64,000 nucleotides of DNA from Luteimonas sp. RC10 (GCF_014192745.1 NZ_JACHYJ010000004.1:62001-126000), one strand, 5' to 3'. Shown: positions 38,109-47,307, counted from the stretch's first letter. Notes: a model not told the origin generated them from the letters alone. Program-made: numbers and translations.

Positions 38109-39518
38109 ATGCTTCGACGCCGCGCCGCCGGCGCCCTGATGCTGGCCGCGATCGCTGGCCTGACCGCCGCCTGCAGCCCCGCCACCGGCCCATCTGCGAC
38201 CACGCAGGCCGATGCGCCGCCCTCGCCCCCGCCGATCGTCATCGAGCATGCCCGGGTATTCGACGGCGAGCGCGACCTGGGCGAAGTCACACTGGTGATC
38301 CGCGATGGCCTGATCGCGCGCGTCGCGCAGCCCGGCGCCGACGACCTGCCCGCCGAGGCCGAGCGCATCGACTACCGTGGCCGCTTCATCGTGCCCGGCC
38401 TGGTCAACGCGCATGCGCACGTCGGCAACACCGAGGGCACCGCCCACGGCGACCGCTTCTACACGCGTGCGCATGTCGTGCGCGACCTGCGCCAGTTCCA
38501 GGCCTACGGCGTCACCACGGTGATGTCGCTGGGCATGAACGGCGCGGCCTTCGGCGACATCCGCAATGCCGTGAGCAGTGACCCGTCCCTGGGCGCGCAA
38601 CTGCTCGGCGCGGGTGGCGGCATTGGTGCGCCCGGCGGCGCGCCGCCCGCCGCGAACATGGGCCTGACGCACGATCCGGTCGCCCGCCCCGCGACTGCAG
38701 CCGCGGCCCGCGACGCGGTCCGCGCGCAGGCGGAATCCGGCGTCGATATCGTCAAGCTGTGGGTCGATACCCTCGGCGGTCAGGCGCCGCCGATGGCGCC
38801 CGAGGTCTATCGCGCCACCATCGACGAGGCCCATCGCCAGAAGCTGCTGGCCGCCGCGCATATCCACGATCTCGCACCGGCCACCGACCTCGTCGCCAGC
38901 GGCCTGGACATCGTCGCCCACGGTGTGCGCGACCGGCCGGTCGACCCGGCGTTCGTCGCCGCGCTGCGCACCTCGAATGCCGGCTACATCGCGACGCTGC
39001 AGATCGACGAGGCCAACTACATCTACGCCGAGCACCCCGAGTGGCTGGAGACGCCCTTCCTGCGCAACGCGCTGCCCGAGGCGGTGCGCGCGCAGTGGTC
39101 CGACCCGCAGTGGCGCGCTGACACGCTGCGCGATCCGCAGACCACGAAGGCCCGCGCCGCGCTCGCCACCAACCTGCGCAATCTGTCGACCTTGCGCGAG
39201 GCCGGCGCCCGGATCGGCTTCGGCACCGATGCCGGCGCGCTGCCGCGCCGCGTGCCGGGTTTTGCCGAACACCGCGAACTCGAACTGATGATGCAGGCCG
39301 GCTTCAGCCCGCAGCAGGCGCTGACCGTGGCGACTCGCGACTCGGCGCACCTGTTGCGTCTGGACGACCGCGGCCTGCTGCAGCCGGGCCGACGCGCGGA
39401 CTTCATCGTGGTCGCTGCCGACCCGCTGGCCGACATCCGCAATCTGCGCACGATCGAAGCGGTCTGGCAGGCCGGGCGCAAGGTCGCGGGGCCGGTTGCC
39501 GAGTACCGCGCGCCTTGA
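38109..39518 (+). CDS. Lipoprotein amidohydrolase
   Basis: 469 residues from ATG 38109. Lipoprotein signal ending LTAACS (Cys22). Amidohydrolase fold: RFIVPGLVNAHAHVGN with the HxH metal ligands, Lys in SGVDIVKLWVD (likely the bridging Lys), His in AAAHIHD and DIVAHGVRD, Asp in GFGTDAGA, and the C-terminal RRADFIVVAADPLADI. Related to periplasmic imidazolonepropionase- or prolidase-like hydrolases; substrate unknown. Starts 85 bases after metH. Confidence 0.9.
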   Translation: MLRRRAAGALMLAAIAGLTAACSPATGPSATTQADAPPSPPPIVIEHARVFDGERDLGEVTLVIRDGLIARVAQPGADDLPAEAERIDYRGRFIVPGLVNAHAHVGNTEGTAHGDRFYTRAHVVRDLRQFQAYGVTTVMSLGMNGAAFGDIRNAVSSDPSLGAQLLGAGGGIGAPGGAPPAANMGLTHDPVARPATAAAARDAVRAQAESGVDIVKLWVDTLGGQAPPMAPEVYRATIDEAHRQKLLAAAHIHDLAPATDLVASGLDIVAHGVRDRPVDPAFVAALRTSNAGYIATLQIDEANYIYAEHPEWLETPFLRNALPEAVRAQWSDPQWRADTLRDPQTTKARAALATNLRNLSTLREAGARIGFGTDAGALPRRVPGFAEHRELELMMQAGFSPQQALTVATRDSAHLLRLDDRGLLQPGRRADFIVVAADPLADIRNLRTIEAVWQAGRKVAGPVAEYRAP

Positions 39519-39542
39519 GTCACTCGTCGATCGCCGACGCCA

Positions 39543-39567
39543 GAACCGGGGTCAGAGTCGGATTTTC
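39543..39567 (+). repeat. Possible short dispersed repeat (REP/RAYT-like end)
   Basis: The segment gaaccggggtcagagtcg followed by gattttc resembles short sequences often found beside IS200/RAYT-type transposases in related genomes. Only one clear copy lies in this window, so the call is from recalled resemblance. Confidence 0.3.
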
Positions 39568-39636
39568 ACCCAGCTTCCTCGCGTGGCGCCGTGCGCTCGA
39601 TCGTTGTGGGCGCCGCGCAATCGCCCCCCCGGGCCG

Positions 39637-40380
39637 TCAGCGAAACCCGACGGCGACGCCGAAACCGCCCTGCCAATCGGGCGCATCCCCACCGACGCCG
39701 CGCAACAGCGACAGGTCGAACTGCACCCGCGGCTGTGGACGCCAGGTCAGGCCGCTGCCGATGACCGTCCCGGCCTGCGTCCCGCCGCCGACGCCCGCCT
39801 CGACATAGCCGGCGAGCGTACCGGCCTCGAACAGGTCCAGGCTCGGTGCGACCTGCCAGCCGCTGCCGTCGTCGTCGTGCTGATAACCAGCGAACAATGC
39901 ATAGCCGCGCCCGCCCTCGGTCTCGCCCTCGATCGACGCGCCGAGGCTGCGCAGGTGGGTCTCGGGGCGCAGTCCGCGCGATCCGGTCGCCAGCCCGTAG
40001 CGCGCCAGCAGCGCCCAGTCAAGTGCACCCGTGCTCGGCAATGCCCATTTCAGGCCGACGCTGCTGTCGCCGGCCCCTTCGGCCACGTGTCGTGCACCGC
40101 CAGCCTCGCGCGTCGACATGCGCTGCCACGGCGTCGCCGACAGTTGCACCTCCAGCGATGCGCCCAGCCCTACGCGCAACGCACTGCCCGCAGTTGCCTC
40201 AGTGGTGCGCACGCCGTCATTGCGATCGCGCTCGAGATCGGGCAGGCCCTGCTCCCAGGCCACCTGCCCGGGCGCGAGCACGGATGCAGAGAACCCGATC
40301 CCCGGCCGGTCGAACGCGATCTCCTGCGCGCAGGCGGCGCCGACCGGCAGCAAGGCGAGGCACAGCCCGACGGCGCGCAT
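39637..40380 (-). CDS. Outer-membrane beta-barrel protein (putative transporter)
   Basis: 247 residues from ATG 40380. Signal peptide MRAVGLCLALLPVGAACA. The mature part alternates hydrophobic and polar residues in about ten strands (SALRVGLGASLEVQLSAT, SSVGLKWALPS, LDWALLARYGLATG, RGYALFAGYQ, VQFDLSLLRGVG) and ends in Phe-Arg (GGFGVAVGFR). It resembles the MetA/phenol-degradation-type transporters (PF13557). Cargo unknown. The gene starts 2 bases after the DUF2058 stop. Confidence 0.75.
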   Translation of the reverse strand: MRAVGLCLALLPVGAACAQEIAFDRPGIGFSASVLAPGQVAWEQGLPDLERDRNDGVRTTEATAGSALRVGLGASLEVQLSATPWQRMSTREAGGARHVAEGAGDSSVGLKWALPSTGALDWALLARYGLATGSRGLRPETHLRSLGASIEGETEGGRGYALFAGYQHDDDGSGWQVAPSLDLFEAGTLAGYVEAGVGGGTQAGTVIGSGLTWRPQPRVQFDLSLLRGVGGDAPDWQGGFGVAVGFR

Positions 40381-40382
40381 GG

Positions 40383-41021
40383 TCACCAGACCAGGTCGTC
40401 GGGCACTTGGTACTGGGGATCGCTGTAGGGGTCGTCGCCCGCCGGTGCGGACGGGTCCACCTTCAGCGCGACCGCCTGCGCGAAGATCGACTCGGCCTCG
40501 GCCAGCACCGCTGCAGTCACCAGCAGGTACCGGCCGTTGACCTGCACGACACCGAGCTCGCCCGCGTTGAGCGCGCGCAGCTGCTCGGCATCGACATGGA
40601 TGCGCTTGATCTTGCCGCCGTACTCGAAATGCCGGGCGATGTCGGCATCGGCGCGATTGAGCGCCTTGTCCTTGACGAACGCTTCGAGCTTGGCGCGTGC
40701 CTCGCGGCGCAGCCGCGCCTCTTCCTGCCGCTGACGTTCGGCCTCGATGCGCTCGTCCTTCTCGCGCTGGGCACGGATCGCATAGGCCTTGGCCAGGTCG
40801 ATGTCCTCGCGCGGCGGGCGCGGCTTGCGCGGGCCCTGGGCATCGCGCCGGCCGGGCGGCCGCGCCGGTCCGTCCTGGCGTGCGCCCTCGGTCCGCTTGC
40901 CGCCAGCGCGGCGCTCGTCCGGACGTCCCCGGCGCTCGTCGCGACGCGGGGGCGGCTTGGCCGGTTTGGCCGGCGCCTTGAAGCCCAGACCGAGCAACTG
41001 GTCGCGCAGGGTATCGCTCAT
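40383..41021 (-). CDS. DUF2058 family protein (YaiL-like)
   Basis: 212 residues. Starts MSDTLRDQLLGLGFK, the conserved DUF2058 beginning, then a Lys/Arg/Pro-rich disordered region, a charged helix (EKDERIEAERQRQEEARLRR) and a C-terminal conserved part (IARHFEYGGKIKRIHVDAEQ, GELGVVQVNGRYLLV). E. coli YaiL is described as a nucleoprotein/polysaccharide-associated protein; no firm function. Possibly RNA-associated given its charge. In the same direction as the barrel protein downstream and slyX upstream. Confidence 0.88.
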   Translation of the reverse strand: MSDTLRDQLLGLGFKAPAKPAKPPPRRDERRGRPDERRAGGKRTEGARQDGPARPPGRRDAQGPRKPRPPREDIDLAKAYAIRAQREKDERIEAERQRQEEARLRREARAKLEAFVKDKALNRADADIARHFEYGGKIKRIHVDAEQLRALNAGELGVVQVNGRYLLVTAAVLAEAESIFAQAVALKVDPSAPAGDDPYSDPQYQVPDDLVW

Positions 41022-41143
41022 GGAGGAAGGACCTCGCCGGGAACAGGAACAGCAACGGTGAACACGCTGGACAACGCAACAGCGGCGGCGGATACCGACC
41101 GGGCACGCCGGCCGGGAACTGGGCTTTCGATCATGCGGACACG

Positions 41144-41386
41144 TCAGTAATGCGGCGGGGGCGGCTCCTGCCCCGGGTCCGGAAACTGCACCGTACGCGC
41201 CTGGCGCAGGTCGTCCATGACCCGGCGCAGCAGGCCGGTCTGGGCCACGAGCTCGAGCCGAGCGGCGGTGAGCGCATCGTTGAGCTCGGAAATCGTGTGC
41301 TCCTGGAACGCCAGCCGCGTCTCGAGCTCGGTCACCCGTTGCTCGAGCGCCGCATGGGCGTCGGCATCGATGAGGGCAGCGGTCAT
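41144..41386 (-). CDS. slyX: SlyX family coiled-coil protein
   Basis: 80 residues. Coiled coil ALEQRVTELETRLAFQEHTI, then SELNDALTAARLELVAQTGLL, and the diagnostic C-terminal PPPPHY. Small protein of unknown function, often near FKBP-type isomerase genes such as slyD/fkpA, as here, where an FKBP gene is immediately upstream. Confidence 0.93.
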   Translation of the reverse strand: MTAALIDADAHAALEQRVTELETRLAFQEHTISELNDALTAARLELVAQTGLLRRVMDDLRQARTVQFPDPGQEPPPPHY

Positions 41387-41441
41387 CGCGCGGCATCCCC
41401 ACCGTCGCGACGCGGCGATGCGCGCCGCGACGGTGCGTGGA

Positions 41442-42212
41442 TCACTTGACGATGTCCTGCAGCTCGACCTCGAAGACCAGCGCCTGGTTCGGGCCGATCG
41501 GGCCGGTGCCCATCTCGCCGTAGCCCAGCTTGGCCGGGATCCACAGCTCGTACTTGCTGCCGACCGGCATCAGCTGCAGACCTTCCTGCCAGCCCGGGAC
41601 CACCTGGCCGAGTGCGAACTGCGCCGGCTCGCCGCGGTCGTAGGAGCTGTCGAAGGTCTCGCCGTTGAGCAGCGTGCCCTTGTAGTGCACGCGCACGGTG
41701 TCGTTGGGGCCGGGCTTGGCACCGGTGCCCTGGGTGACGACGCGGTACTGCAGGCCCGAGGCCGTGGTCTGCACGCCTTCGCGCTTGGCGTTCTCGGCGA
41801 AGAACTTTTCGGCCTCGGCGGCGTTGGTCTTGGCCTTCTCCTGCATCTCGGCGAGCTGCTTGGCCTGCATGCGTTCACCGAAGGACTGCATCACCTTCAT
41901 CGCCTGCTCGTCGCTGATCTCGATGGCCTTGTCGTCGAGCGTCTCGGCGATCGCGCGCTGCAGGGTCTTGAGGTCGATCTCGTCCTTGACCTGCTTGAGC
42001 GACTCGCCCATCTGGTTGCCGATGATGTAGCTCACCTGCTCGCGCTCGGTCTTGAGGCCGGCGATCTCGGTGCCGCTGGCCGCTTCGCTGCCGGCATCGG
42101 CGGTGCCCTGGACCGGCTTGCCGGTCTCCTTGTCGATCGGCTTGCAGGCGATCATTGCCAGCGGCAGCACGGCCACCAGGCCGACGAGGGCGATACGCGA
42201 TGTGGTCTTCAT
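41442..42212 (-). CDS. FKBP-type peptidyl-prolyl isomerase (FkpA/Mip-like) 1
   Basis: 256 residues. Export signal ending LPLAMIAC, a possible lipoprotein signal with Met at -3. N-terminal dimerisation domain (EQVSYIIGNQMGESLKQVKD; long helix QAKQLAEMQEKAKTNAAEAE) and C-terminal FKBP domain (VRVHYKGTLLNGETFDSSYD, VVPGWQEGLQLMPVGSKYEL, ALVFEVELQDI). Periplasmic folding catalyst and chaperone. A paralogue lies immediately upstream in the same direction, 79 bases away. Confidence 0.94.
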   Translation of the reverse strand: MKTTSRIALVGLVAVLPLAMIACKPIDKETGKPVQGTADAGSEAASGTEIAGLKTEREQVSYIIGNQMGESLKQVKDEIDLKTLQRAIAETLDDKAIEISDEQAMKVMQSFGERMQAKQLAEMQEKAKTNAAEAEKFFAENAKREGVQTTASGLQYRVVTQGTGAKPGPNDTVRVHYKGTLLNGETFDSSYDRGEPAQFALGQVVPGWQEGLQLMPVGSKYELWIPAKLGYGEMGTGPIGPNQALVFEVELQDIVK

Positions 42213-42291
42213 CTTGGGAAGGACTCCAGGGAAAAAGGATTGCGGAATTGCGCGTGAGCGGCAGCGTGGCGCCGCGGGAATGGAAACGCGA

Positions 42292-43206
42292 TCAGAGAAT
42301 GTCGATCAGTTCGACGTCGAACACCAGCGTGGCGTTGGGCGGAATGTTGGGCGGGCTGCCCTTGGGCCCGTAGGCCAGGTCGCCCGGGATCCAGAACCGG
42401 TACTTGCCGCCGATCGGCATCAGCTGCAGACCCTCGGTCCAGCCGGCGATGACCTGATCCAGGCCGAACACCGCAGGCGCACCGCGTCCATACGAACTGT
42501 CGAACTCGGTGCCGTCGAGCAGCGTGCCGCGGTAATGCACGCGGACACGATCGCCCGCGCGCGGGCGCGGCCCCTGTCCTTGCCGCTCGACGCTGTACTG
42601 GATGCCCGATGCGGTGGCGAACACACCCGGCTTGCCGCGATTGCCGGCCATGAACTCCGCACCGGCGCGCCGATTGGCCTCGGCAGCGTTGGTGGCCCGC
42701 GCCTGGGTGCGGCCGGCCATCGCTTCGCGGATCTGCGCGATACGCGCCTCGTCGAGCGTCGGCGGCCGGCCGGCGATGGTATCGGCGACCGCGCGCACCA
42801 GCGGCGCGACCTCGATCTCGCCCTTGAGCGGCGCGAGCGATCGGGCGATATCCGCGGCCACCATCTGGCTCACCTTGGTCGTGTCGACCGCAGGCGGCTC
42901 GCTGCCCGGCGGCAGGCCCGGCACCGGACGGCCGCTGCGCGCGGCGATGCGCTGCCCCAGCGCCACGCCAAGCTGGCGGGTCTCTTCGGGCGACAGCGAC
43001 GGCGGCTTGCCATCGAGTGCGCTGGCAAGCGCCTGCTCGAAGGCGCGCATGTCCAGGTCCGCGCCCACCTGGCCCAGCGAGCGGCCGACATCCAGGCCGA
43101 CCACATAACTGGTCTGCGCGCGATCGGCAGACGGCTCGGCGGCGCCGGCCTGGGCACCGACGGCGATCAGCAGCGCCACGACACCGGCGCGCATCAGATT
43201 GGACAT
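42292..43206 (-). CDS. FKBP-type peptidyl-prolyl isomerase (FkpA/Mip-like) 2
   Basis: 304 residues from ATG 43206, with AGGAG nine bases upstream; the longer ORF is not used. Cleavable signal peptide ([19 protein letters not shown]). Has an extended N-terminal region with two repeats of the Mip-type dimerisation motif ([40 protein letters not shown]) followed by an FKBP domain ([51 protein letters not shown]). The duplicated helical part makes it longer than its neighbour. Probably arose by duplication of the adjacent gene. Confidence 0.93.
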   Translation of the reverse strand: MSNLMRAGVVALLIAVGAQAGAAEPSADRAQTSYVVGLDVGRSLGQVGADLDMRAFEQALASALDGKPPSLSPEETRQLGVALGQRIAARSGRPVPGLPPGSEPPAVDTTKVSQMVAADIARSLAPLKGEIEVAPLVRAVADTIAGRPPTLDEARIAQIREAMAGRTQARATNAAEANRRAGAEFMAGNRGKPGVFATASGIQYSVERQGQGPRPRAGDRVRVHYRGTLLDGTEFDSSYGRGAPAVFGLDQVIAGWTEGLQLMPIGGKYRFWIPGDLAYGPKGSPPNIPPNATLVFDVELIDIL

Positions 43207-43303
43207 CCGTGGGGTCTCCTGCCCGGTCTGGGCGATGCAGCCGATTATTGTCGCGGCCAGCGCGGCGCGGAGCAATCGCGACCGGCCACGACTTAGATGC
43301 GCT

Positions 43304-43894
43304 TCAGCGCGCGGACGGGCGCGGCGCCTGCAGCGCGCGCTCGATGGCGGCCACGATCTGCGGATCGTCAGGCTTGGTCCTGCTGCCCCATTGCGCCAGC
43401 ACCCGGCCATCGCGCCCGACCAGATACTTGTGGAAGTTCCACTGCGGCGCCTGCCCGGTCGCCGCCGCCAACTGCCGGTACAGCGGCACCGCGTCCGGCC
43501 CGACCACGTGCACCTTCTGGAACATCGGGAACTTCACCCCGTAGGTCAGCGTGCAGAAGTCCTGGATCGCCTGCTCGTCCTCGAACTCCTGCTCCTTGAA
43601 ATCGCCGGACGGAAAGCCCAGCACCGCAAACCCCCGCGCGCGATAGCGCGCATGCAGGCCTTCGAGCGCCTCGAACTGTGGCGTGAAGCCGCACTTGCTG
43701 GCGGTGTTGACGATCAGCAGCACATCGCCGCCGTAGGTCTGCCGCAGGTCGACCGGCTCGCGTCCGGCCAACGGGCGGAAGCTGTGACCGAGCAGGTCGG
43801 ACGTGCCCGGCGCCGATTGCGCGATCGCCATTGCGGCCGCCAGCAGGCCCGCCGCACAGGTCGCCAGGATCAGGGTCAGGTGGATCTTCCGCAT
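43304..43894 (-). CDS. Exported glutathione peroxidase
   Basis: 196 residues from ATG 43894 (CAGGAG upstream). N-terminal signal peptide or anchor ([21 protein letters not shown]). Cysteine-type GPx: [15 protein letters not shown] with peroxidatic Cys68, [12 protein letters not shown] (Gln equivalent region) and [12 protein letters not shown] with catalytic Trp-Asn. Export is less usual for bacterial GPx and suggests periplasmic peroxide defence, probably thioredoxin-like partner dependent. Follows by about 100 bases upstream of the FKBP genes in the same direction. Confidence 0.92.
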   Translation of the reverse strand: MRKIHLTLILATCAAGLLAAAMAIAQSAPGTSDLLGHSFRPLAGREPVDLRQTYGGDVLLIVNTASKCGFTPQFEALEGLHARYRARGFAVLGFPSGDFKEQEFEDEQAIQDFCTLTYGVKFPMFQKVHVVGPDAVPLYRQLAAATGQAPQWNFHKYLVGRDGRVLAQWGSRTKPDDPQIVAAIERALQAPRPSAR

Positions 43895-43962
43895 CGCGCG
43901 CTCCTGTGAAGGCACCCGCCTTCGTATGCCATCAGTTGGGTGGACGTCCGCGCCGTGAGGCA

Positions 43963-44003
43963 TTGACACCCCCTGCCGTGGTGTTATAGTTGCCTACAAC
44001 ACC
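43963..44003 (+). promoter_or_regulatory. Promoter with overlapping inverted repeat for the YtrA/ABC operon
   Basis: TTGACA (43963-43968), 16-base spacer, TATAGT (43985-43990). The inverted repeat GGTGTT (43980-43985) - N12 - AACACC (43998-44003) covers the -10 element and the expected start of transcription. This is the position expected for a repressor operator, and the GntR/YtrA gene two ORFs downstream is the obvious candidate regulator. Confidence 0.75.
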
Positions 44004-44027
44004 TACCCACCAGAGCAGGACGGTCCC

Positions 44028-44306
44028 ATGACCCGCAGGCTCCAGACCCCGATCATCGCATGTGGCGTTTCCGCTGCGGCCCTGTGCGCCGCGCTGCTGG
44101 CCGCCGCCCCCTCGCTGTCGGCTGACCGCGACGCCACCGTCGTCGCAAGCGGACTTCACGTCGCGACCACCACCGCCGCCCGCGATGTCGCCATCGGCGA
44201 TGCCGAACCGCAGGACGCGACGCCGCGCAGCCGCAGCCGGCGTGGCCGCAGCGCGATCGCGATGCCCTACTTCTCATTCGCCCGGGGCACCGGTGGGAGA
44301 GGCTGA
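44028..44306 (+). CDS. Small exported hypothetical protein, first gene of the YtrA operon
   Basis: 92 residues; AGGA ribosome-binding site (44016-44021 region). Signal-like N-terminus (IIACGVSAAALCAALLAAAPSLSA) with an Ala-type cleavage site. The remainder is short and ends in an arginine/serine-rich run (PRSRSRRGRSAIAMPYFSFA). No family recognised. It precedes the repressor gene by one base and so belongs to the operon. The reading frame could be a leader peptide rather than a functional protein. Confidence 0.65.
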   Translation: MTRRLQTPIIACGVSAAALCAALLAAAPSLSADRDATVVASGLHVATTTAARDVAIGDAEPQDATPRSRSRRGRSAIAMPYFSFARGTGGRG

Positions 44307-44307
44307 C

Positions 44308-44679
44308 ATGGCCAACATCGAATGGAGCGACGGCGCCCCGATCTACCGGCAGCTCAAGGAGCGGGTGATCGCGATGATGCTCGACGGCGTGCTCAAGCCT
44401 GGCGACGCCCTGCCCTCGGTGCGTCAGGTCGCCGCCGAGTACCAGCTCAACCCGATCACCGTCTCGCGCGCCTATCAGGAACTGGCCGACGAGGCACTGG
44501 TCGAGAAGCGCCGCGGCCTGGGCATGTTCGTGACCGAGGAAGCCTCCCGCAAGCTGCGCACCAGCGAGCGCGAACGGTTCCTGCACGAAGAGTGGCCGCT
44601 GGTCGTGGAACGGATCGAACGCCTGGGGCTGTCGGCCCGGGATCTGCTGCAATCCATCGGCAATGGAGCCAACGCATGA
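44308..44679 (+). CDS. GntR-family regulator, YtrA subfamily
   Basis: 123 residues from ATG 44308. Winged helix-turn-helix: PIYRQLKERVIAMMLDGVL, LPSVRQVAAEYQLNPITVSR, AYQELADEALVEKRRGLGMFV. The short C-terminal extension of about 45 residues (no large effector domain) defines the YtrA subfamily, usually found beside ABC transporters that it represses. The next gene is an ABC ATPase with an ATGA overlap. The inverted repeat over the operon promoter is its likely target. Confidence 0.94.
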   Translation: MANIEWSDGAPIYRQLKERVIAMMLDGVLKPGDALPSVRQVAAEYQLNPITVSRAYQELADEALVEKRRGLGMFVTEEASRKLRTSERERFLHEEWPLVVERIERLGLSARDLLQSIGNGANA

Positions 44680-45551
44680 ACGCCGTGCTCGACGCCCCCG
44701 TCATCTCCGCGCGCAACCTCGACAAGACCTACAAGGGGGCACGCGCCCTGGCCGGCGCCAGTTTCCAGATTCCCGCCGGCCGCATCGTCGGCCTGATCGG
44801 CCCCAACGGCGCCGGCAAGACCACCGCGCTCAAGGCGATCCTCGGCCTGATCCGCTGCGACGGCGACCTGTCGGTGCTGGGCCGTGACCCACGCCGCGAG
44901 CGCGATGCGCTGATGAACGATGTCTGCTTCATCGCCGATGTCGCGGTGCTGCCGCGCTGGATGCGGGTGCGCGATGCGATCGATTTCGTCGAGGGCGTGC
45001 ACCCGCGTTTCGACCGGGTGCGCTGCGAGCGCTTCCTGGCCAACACCAAGCTGCGTCCCAAGCAGCGCGTGCGCGAAATGTCCAAGGGCATGATCGTGCA
45101 GTTGCACCTGGCGTTGGTGATGGCGATCGACGCCCGTCTGCTGGTGCTCGACGAGCCCACGCTGGGCCTGGACATCCTCTACCGCAAGCAGTTCTACCAG
45201 CGCTTGCTGGAGGACTACTTCGACGAACAGAAGACCATCGTCGTCACTACCCACCAGGTCGAGGAGATCGAGCACATCCTCACCGATGTGCTGTTCATCC
45301 GCGACGGCCGGATCGTGCTCGATGCACCGATGGACGATGTCGCCGAGCGCTTCGTCGAGGTGCTGGTCGAGGCCGACCGGCTCGAGGCCGCCCGCGCCCA
45401 TCGCCCGATCGACGAGCGGGCCATGCCCTTCGGCAAGACCGTGATGCTGTTCGACAACGTGCCCGCTGCCGCGCTGACGGCGTATGGCGAGACCCGCACG
45501 CCCGGTCTGGCGGATCTGTTCGTGGCCACGATGAAGGGAGCCTACGCATGA
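44676..45551 (+). CDS. ABC transporter ATP-binding protein
   Basis: 291 residues. Walker A GPNGAGKTT (42-50), signature region REMSKGMIVQLHLAL (degenerate, MSKG for LSGG), Walker B LLVLDEPTLGLD, and His in VVTTHQVEEIEH. The MSKGM signature and the ~70-residue tail are typical of YtrB-like ATPases of YtrA-regulated systems. Start overlaps the regulator stop, stop overlaps the permease start, both by four bases. Confidence 0.95.
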   Translation: MNAVLDAPVISARNLDKTYKGARALAGASFQIPAGRIVGLIGPNGAGKTTALKAILGLIRCDGDLSVLGRDPRRERDALMNDVCFIADVAVLPRWMRVRDAIDFVEGVHPRFDRVRCERFLANTKLRPKQRVREMSKGMIVQLHLALVMAIDARLLVLDEPTLGLDILYRKQFYQRLLEDYFDEQKTIVVTTHQVEEIEHILTDVLFIRDGRIVLDAPMDDVAERFVEVLVEADRLEAARAHRPIDERAMPFGKTVMLFDNVPAAALTAYGETRTPGLADLFVATMKGAYA

Positions 45552-46597
45552 ATGCCACCGTCGATACCGTTGCCGCGCCCGCACCTGTGCGCACCCCGCC
45601 CCATGCCACCCACCGGTTCCGGCTGCTGCTGCGCCGCGAGTACTGGGAGCACCGCGGCGGCATGCTGTGGGCGCCGCTGATCGCGGGCGGCCTGTCGCTG
45701 TTGCTGTCGGTGGGCCTGCTGATCACGACGATCGTGTTCGCACGCCGTCAGGTCGCCGGCGGCTCGCGGATCGAGTACGAAGGGGTCACCATCAACGGAC
45801 TGGACCTGGGCGCCTTGGCCAGCCAGCTCAGCGGCGACGACCTGCGCGAACTTGCCGACGGTCTCTACGCCACGCTGCTGATGTCGGCCGCCTGGCCCTA
45901 CATGGTGATGATCTTCGTCGCGTTCTTCTATTGTCTGGGCGCGCTCTACGACGACCGCCGCGACCGCAGCGTGCTGTTCTGGAAGTCGCTGCCGGTGTCG
46001 GACACCGCGACCGTGCTGTCGAAGGTCGTGACCGCCGCCTTCGTGATCCCGGCAATCTCGACCGCGATCGCCATCGTCGTCATGTTGCTGTTCCTGACCG
46101 CGCTGAGCGTGGCCGCGGCAGCGCATGGCGCCAATCCGCTGCCGCTGCTGTGGGGCAACGGCATGGCCTTCCTGCTCGCCGCGCAGTTGGTCGCCGCGAT
46201 CCCGGTCTACGCCGCGTGGGCCCTGCCGACCATCGGCTGGCTGTTGTTGTGCTCGGCCTGGGCGCGCAGCAAGCCGTTCCTGTGGGCCGTGCTGCTGCCG
46301 CTGGCCGTCGGCGCCGCCGCATCGATGACCGGATTGCTGCAACTGGTCGGCCTGGACCGCCACTGGCTGTGGGGCAACGTGATCGCGCGGCTGCTGCTGG
46401 GCACCGTGCCGCTGACCGGCGCGGACCTGTCGTATCTGCAGCATGCCGCGGCCAGCGGCGACCAGATCAGCAACCTGCTGAGCGTGACCGGGATCTACGC
46501 GAACTTCGCCACGCCCTCGATGTGGATCGGCATCGTCGTCGGCGTCCTGATGATCGCGCTGGCGATCCGGTTGCGCCGTTGGCGCGAGGAAGGCTGA
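45548..46597 (+). CDS. ABC transporter permease of the YtrA-regulated system
   Basis: 349 residues with about six membrane helices: APLIAGGLSLLLSVGLLITT, WPYMVMIFVAFFYCLGALY, VIPAISTAIAIVVMLLFLTA, VAAIPVYAAWALPTIGWLLL, FLWAVLLPLAVGAAASMTGL and IGIVVGVLMIALAI. A soluble loop sits between helices 1 and 2. Family: ABC-2-like permeases as in antibiotic- or envelope-stress exporters. No periplasmic binding protein gene is present, so an exporter or mechanosensing role is more likely than uptake. Confidence 0.92.
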   Translation: MNATVDTVAAPAPVRTPPHATHRFRLLLRREYWEHRGGMLWAPLIAGGLSLLLSVGLLITTIVFARRQVAGGSRIEYEGVTINGLDLGALASQLSGDDLRELADGLYATLLMSAAWPYMVMIFVAFFYCLGALYDDRRDRSVLFWKSLPVSDTATVLSKVVTAAFVIPAISTAIAIVVMLLFLTALSVAAAAHGANPLPLLWGNGMAFLLAAQLVAAIPVYAAWALPTIGWLLLCSAWARSKPFLWAVLLPLAVGAAASMTGLLQLVGLDRHWLWGNVIARLLLGTVPLTGADLSYLQHAAASGDQISNLLSVTGIYANFATPSMWIGIVVGVLMIALAIRLRRWREEG

Positions 46598-46644
46598 CCC
46601 CGCACTTCGCATTCCTGCCATCACGACCGCAAGGAGCCTCCGTC

Positions 46645-47307
46645 ATGAAGTCTGCCGCCTTCTCCGTCATCGCCGCGCTCGCCTTGGGCCTGTCGCCGGT
46701 CGCCTGGTCCGCACCACCGCAGGACGGGGTGCGCGACGAAGTGCGCCGCGAACTCGCCGACGCGCGGCAGGAGATCCGCACCGAGCTCGCCAACGCCCGC
46801 GCCGAGCTTGAGACCGAAAACCTCGATGTCAGCGAGAGCCTGCAGTTCGGTCGCGACGGGCGCCGCAAGCGCGATCGCGACGCCAAGCTGCCGAGCGCCG
46901 CGATCACGCCGCGCGGCGACTTCCTGGTCGATGGCCGCGCCGTGCCGGTCGACGCCCACCAACGCCGACAGCTACTCGCCTACCGCGAACAGGTCATCGA
47001 GGTCGCGCGCACCGCCATCGACATGGGCGAGGTCGCAGCACTGGCAGCCGTGGATGCCGTGGACCGGGGCGTGTTCGGGCTCATGGTCAGCGCGATGACC
47101 GGCAGCCTGGAGCGCCGCATCGAGCGAAACGTACGCCAGATCGTGGAACCCGGCGCACTGCAGATCTGTGCGCGCATGCCGGCGCTGCACGCGGCCGAAC
47201 AGCAACTGGCGGCCGACCTGCCGGCGTTCCGTCCCTATGCACGGCTGGAGGCACGAGAGGCCGACGCCTGCCGCGACGAGGTGCGGCGCAGCTTCGCATC
47301 TCGCTGA
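46645..47307 (+). CDS. DUF2884 (YggN-like) exported protein 1
   Basis: 220 residues from ATG 46645 (AAGGAG upstream). Signal peptide MKSAAFSVIAALALGLSPVAWS. Helical charged stretch (DEVRRELADARQEIRTELAN), then AAITPRGDFLVDGRAVPVDA and a long helical domain with two cysteines (LQICARMPALHAAEQQLAAD, DACRDEVRR). The middle motif 'I-P-x-G-D-L/F-L-x-x-G-x-x-V' is shared with the lipoprotein encoded at 48290, so the two are paralogues of the YggN/DUF2884 type. Gap to the permease is 47 bases; likely same operon. Confidence 0.82.
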   Translation: MKSAAFSVIAALALGLSPVAWSAPPQDGVRDEVRRELADARQEIRTELANARAELETENLDVSESLQFGRDGRRKRDRDAKLPSAAITPRGDFLVDGRAVPVDAHQRRQLLAYREQVIEVARTAIDMGEVAALAAVDAVDRGVFGLMVSAMTGSLERRIERNVRQIVEPGALQICARMPALHAAEQQLAADLPAFRPYARLEAREADACRDEVRRSFASR

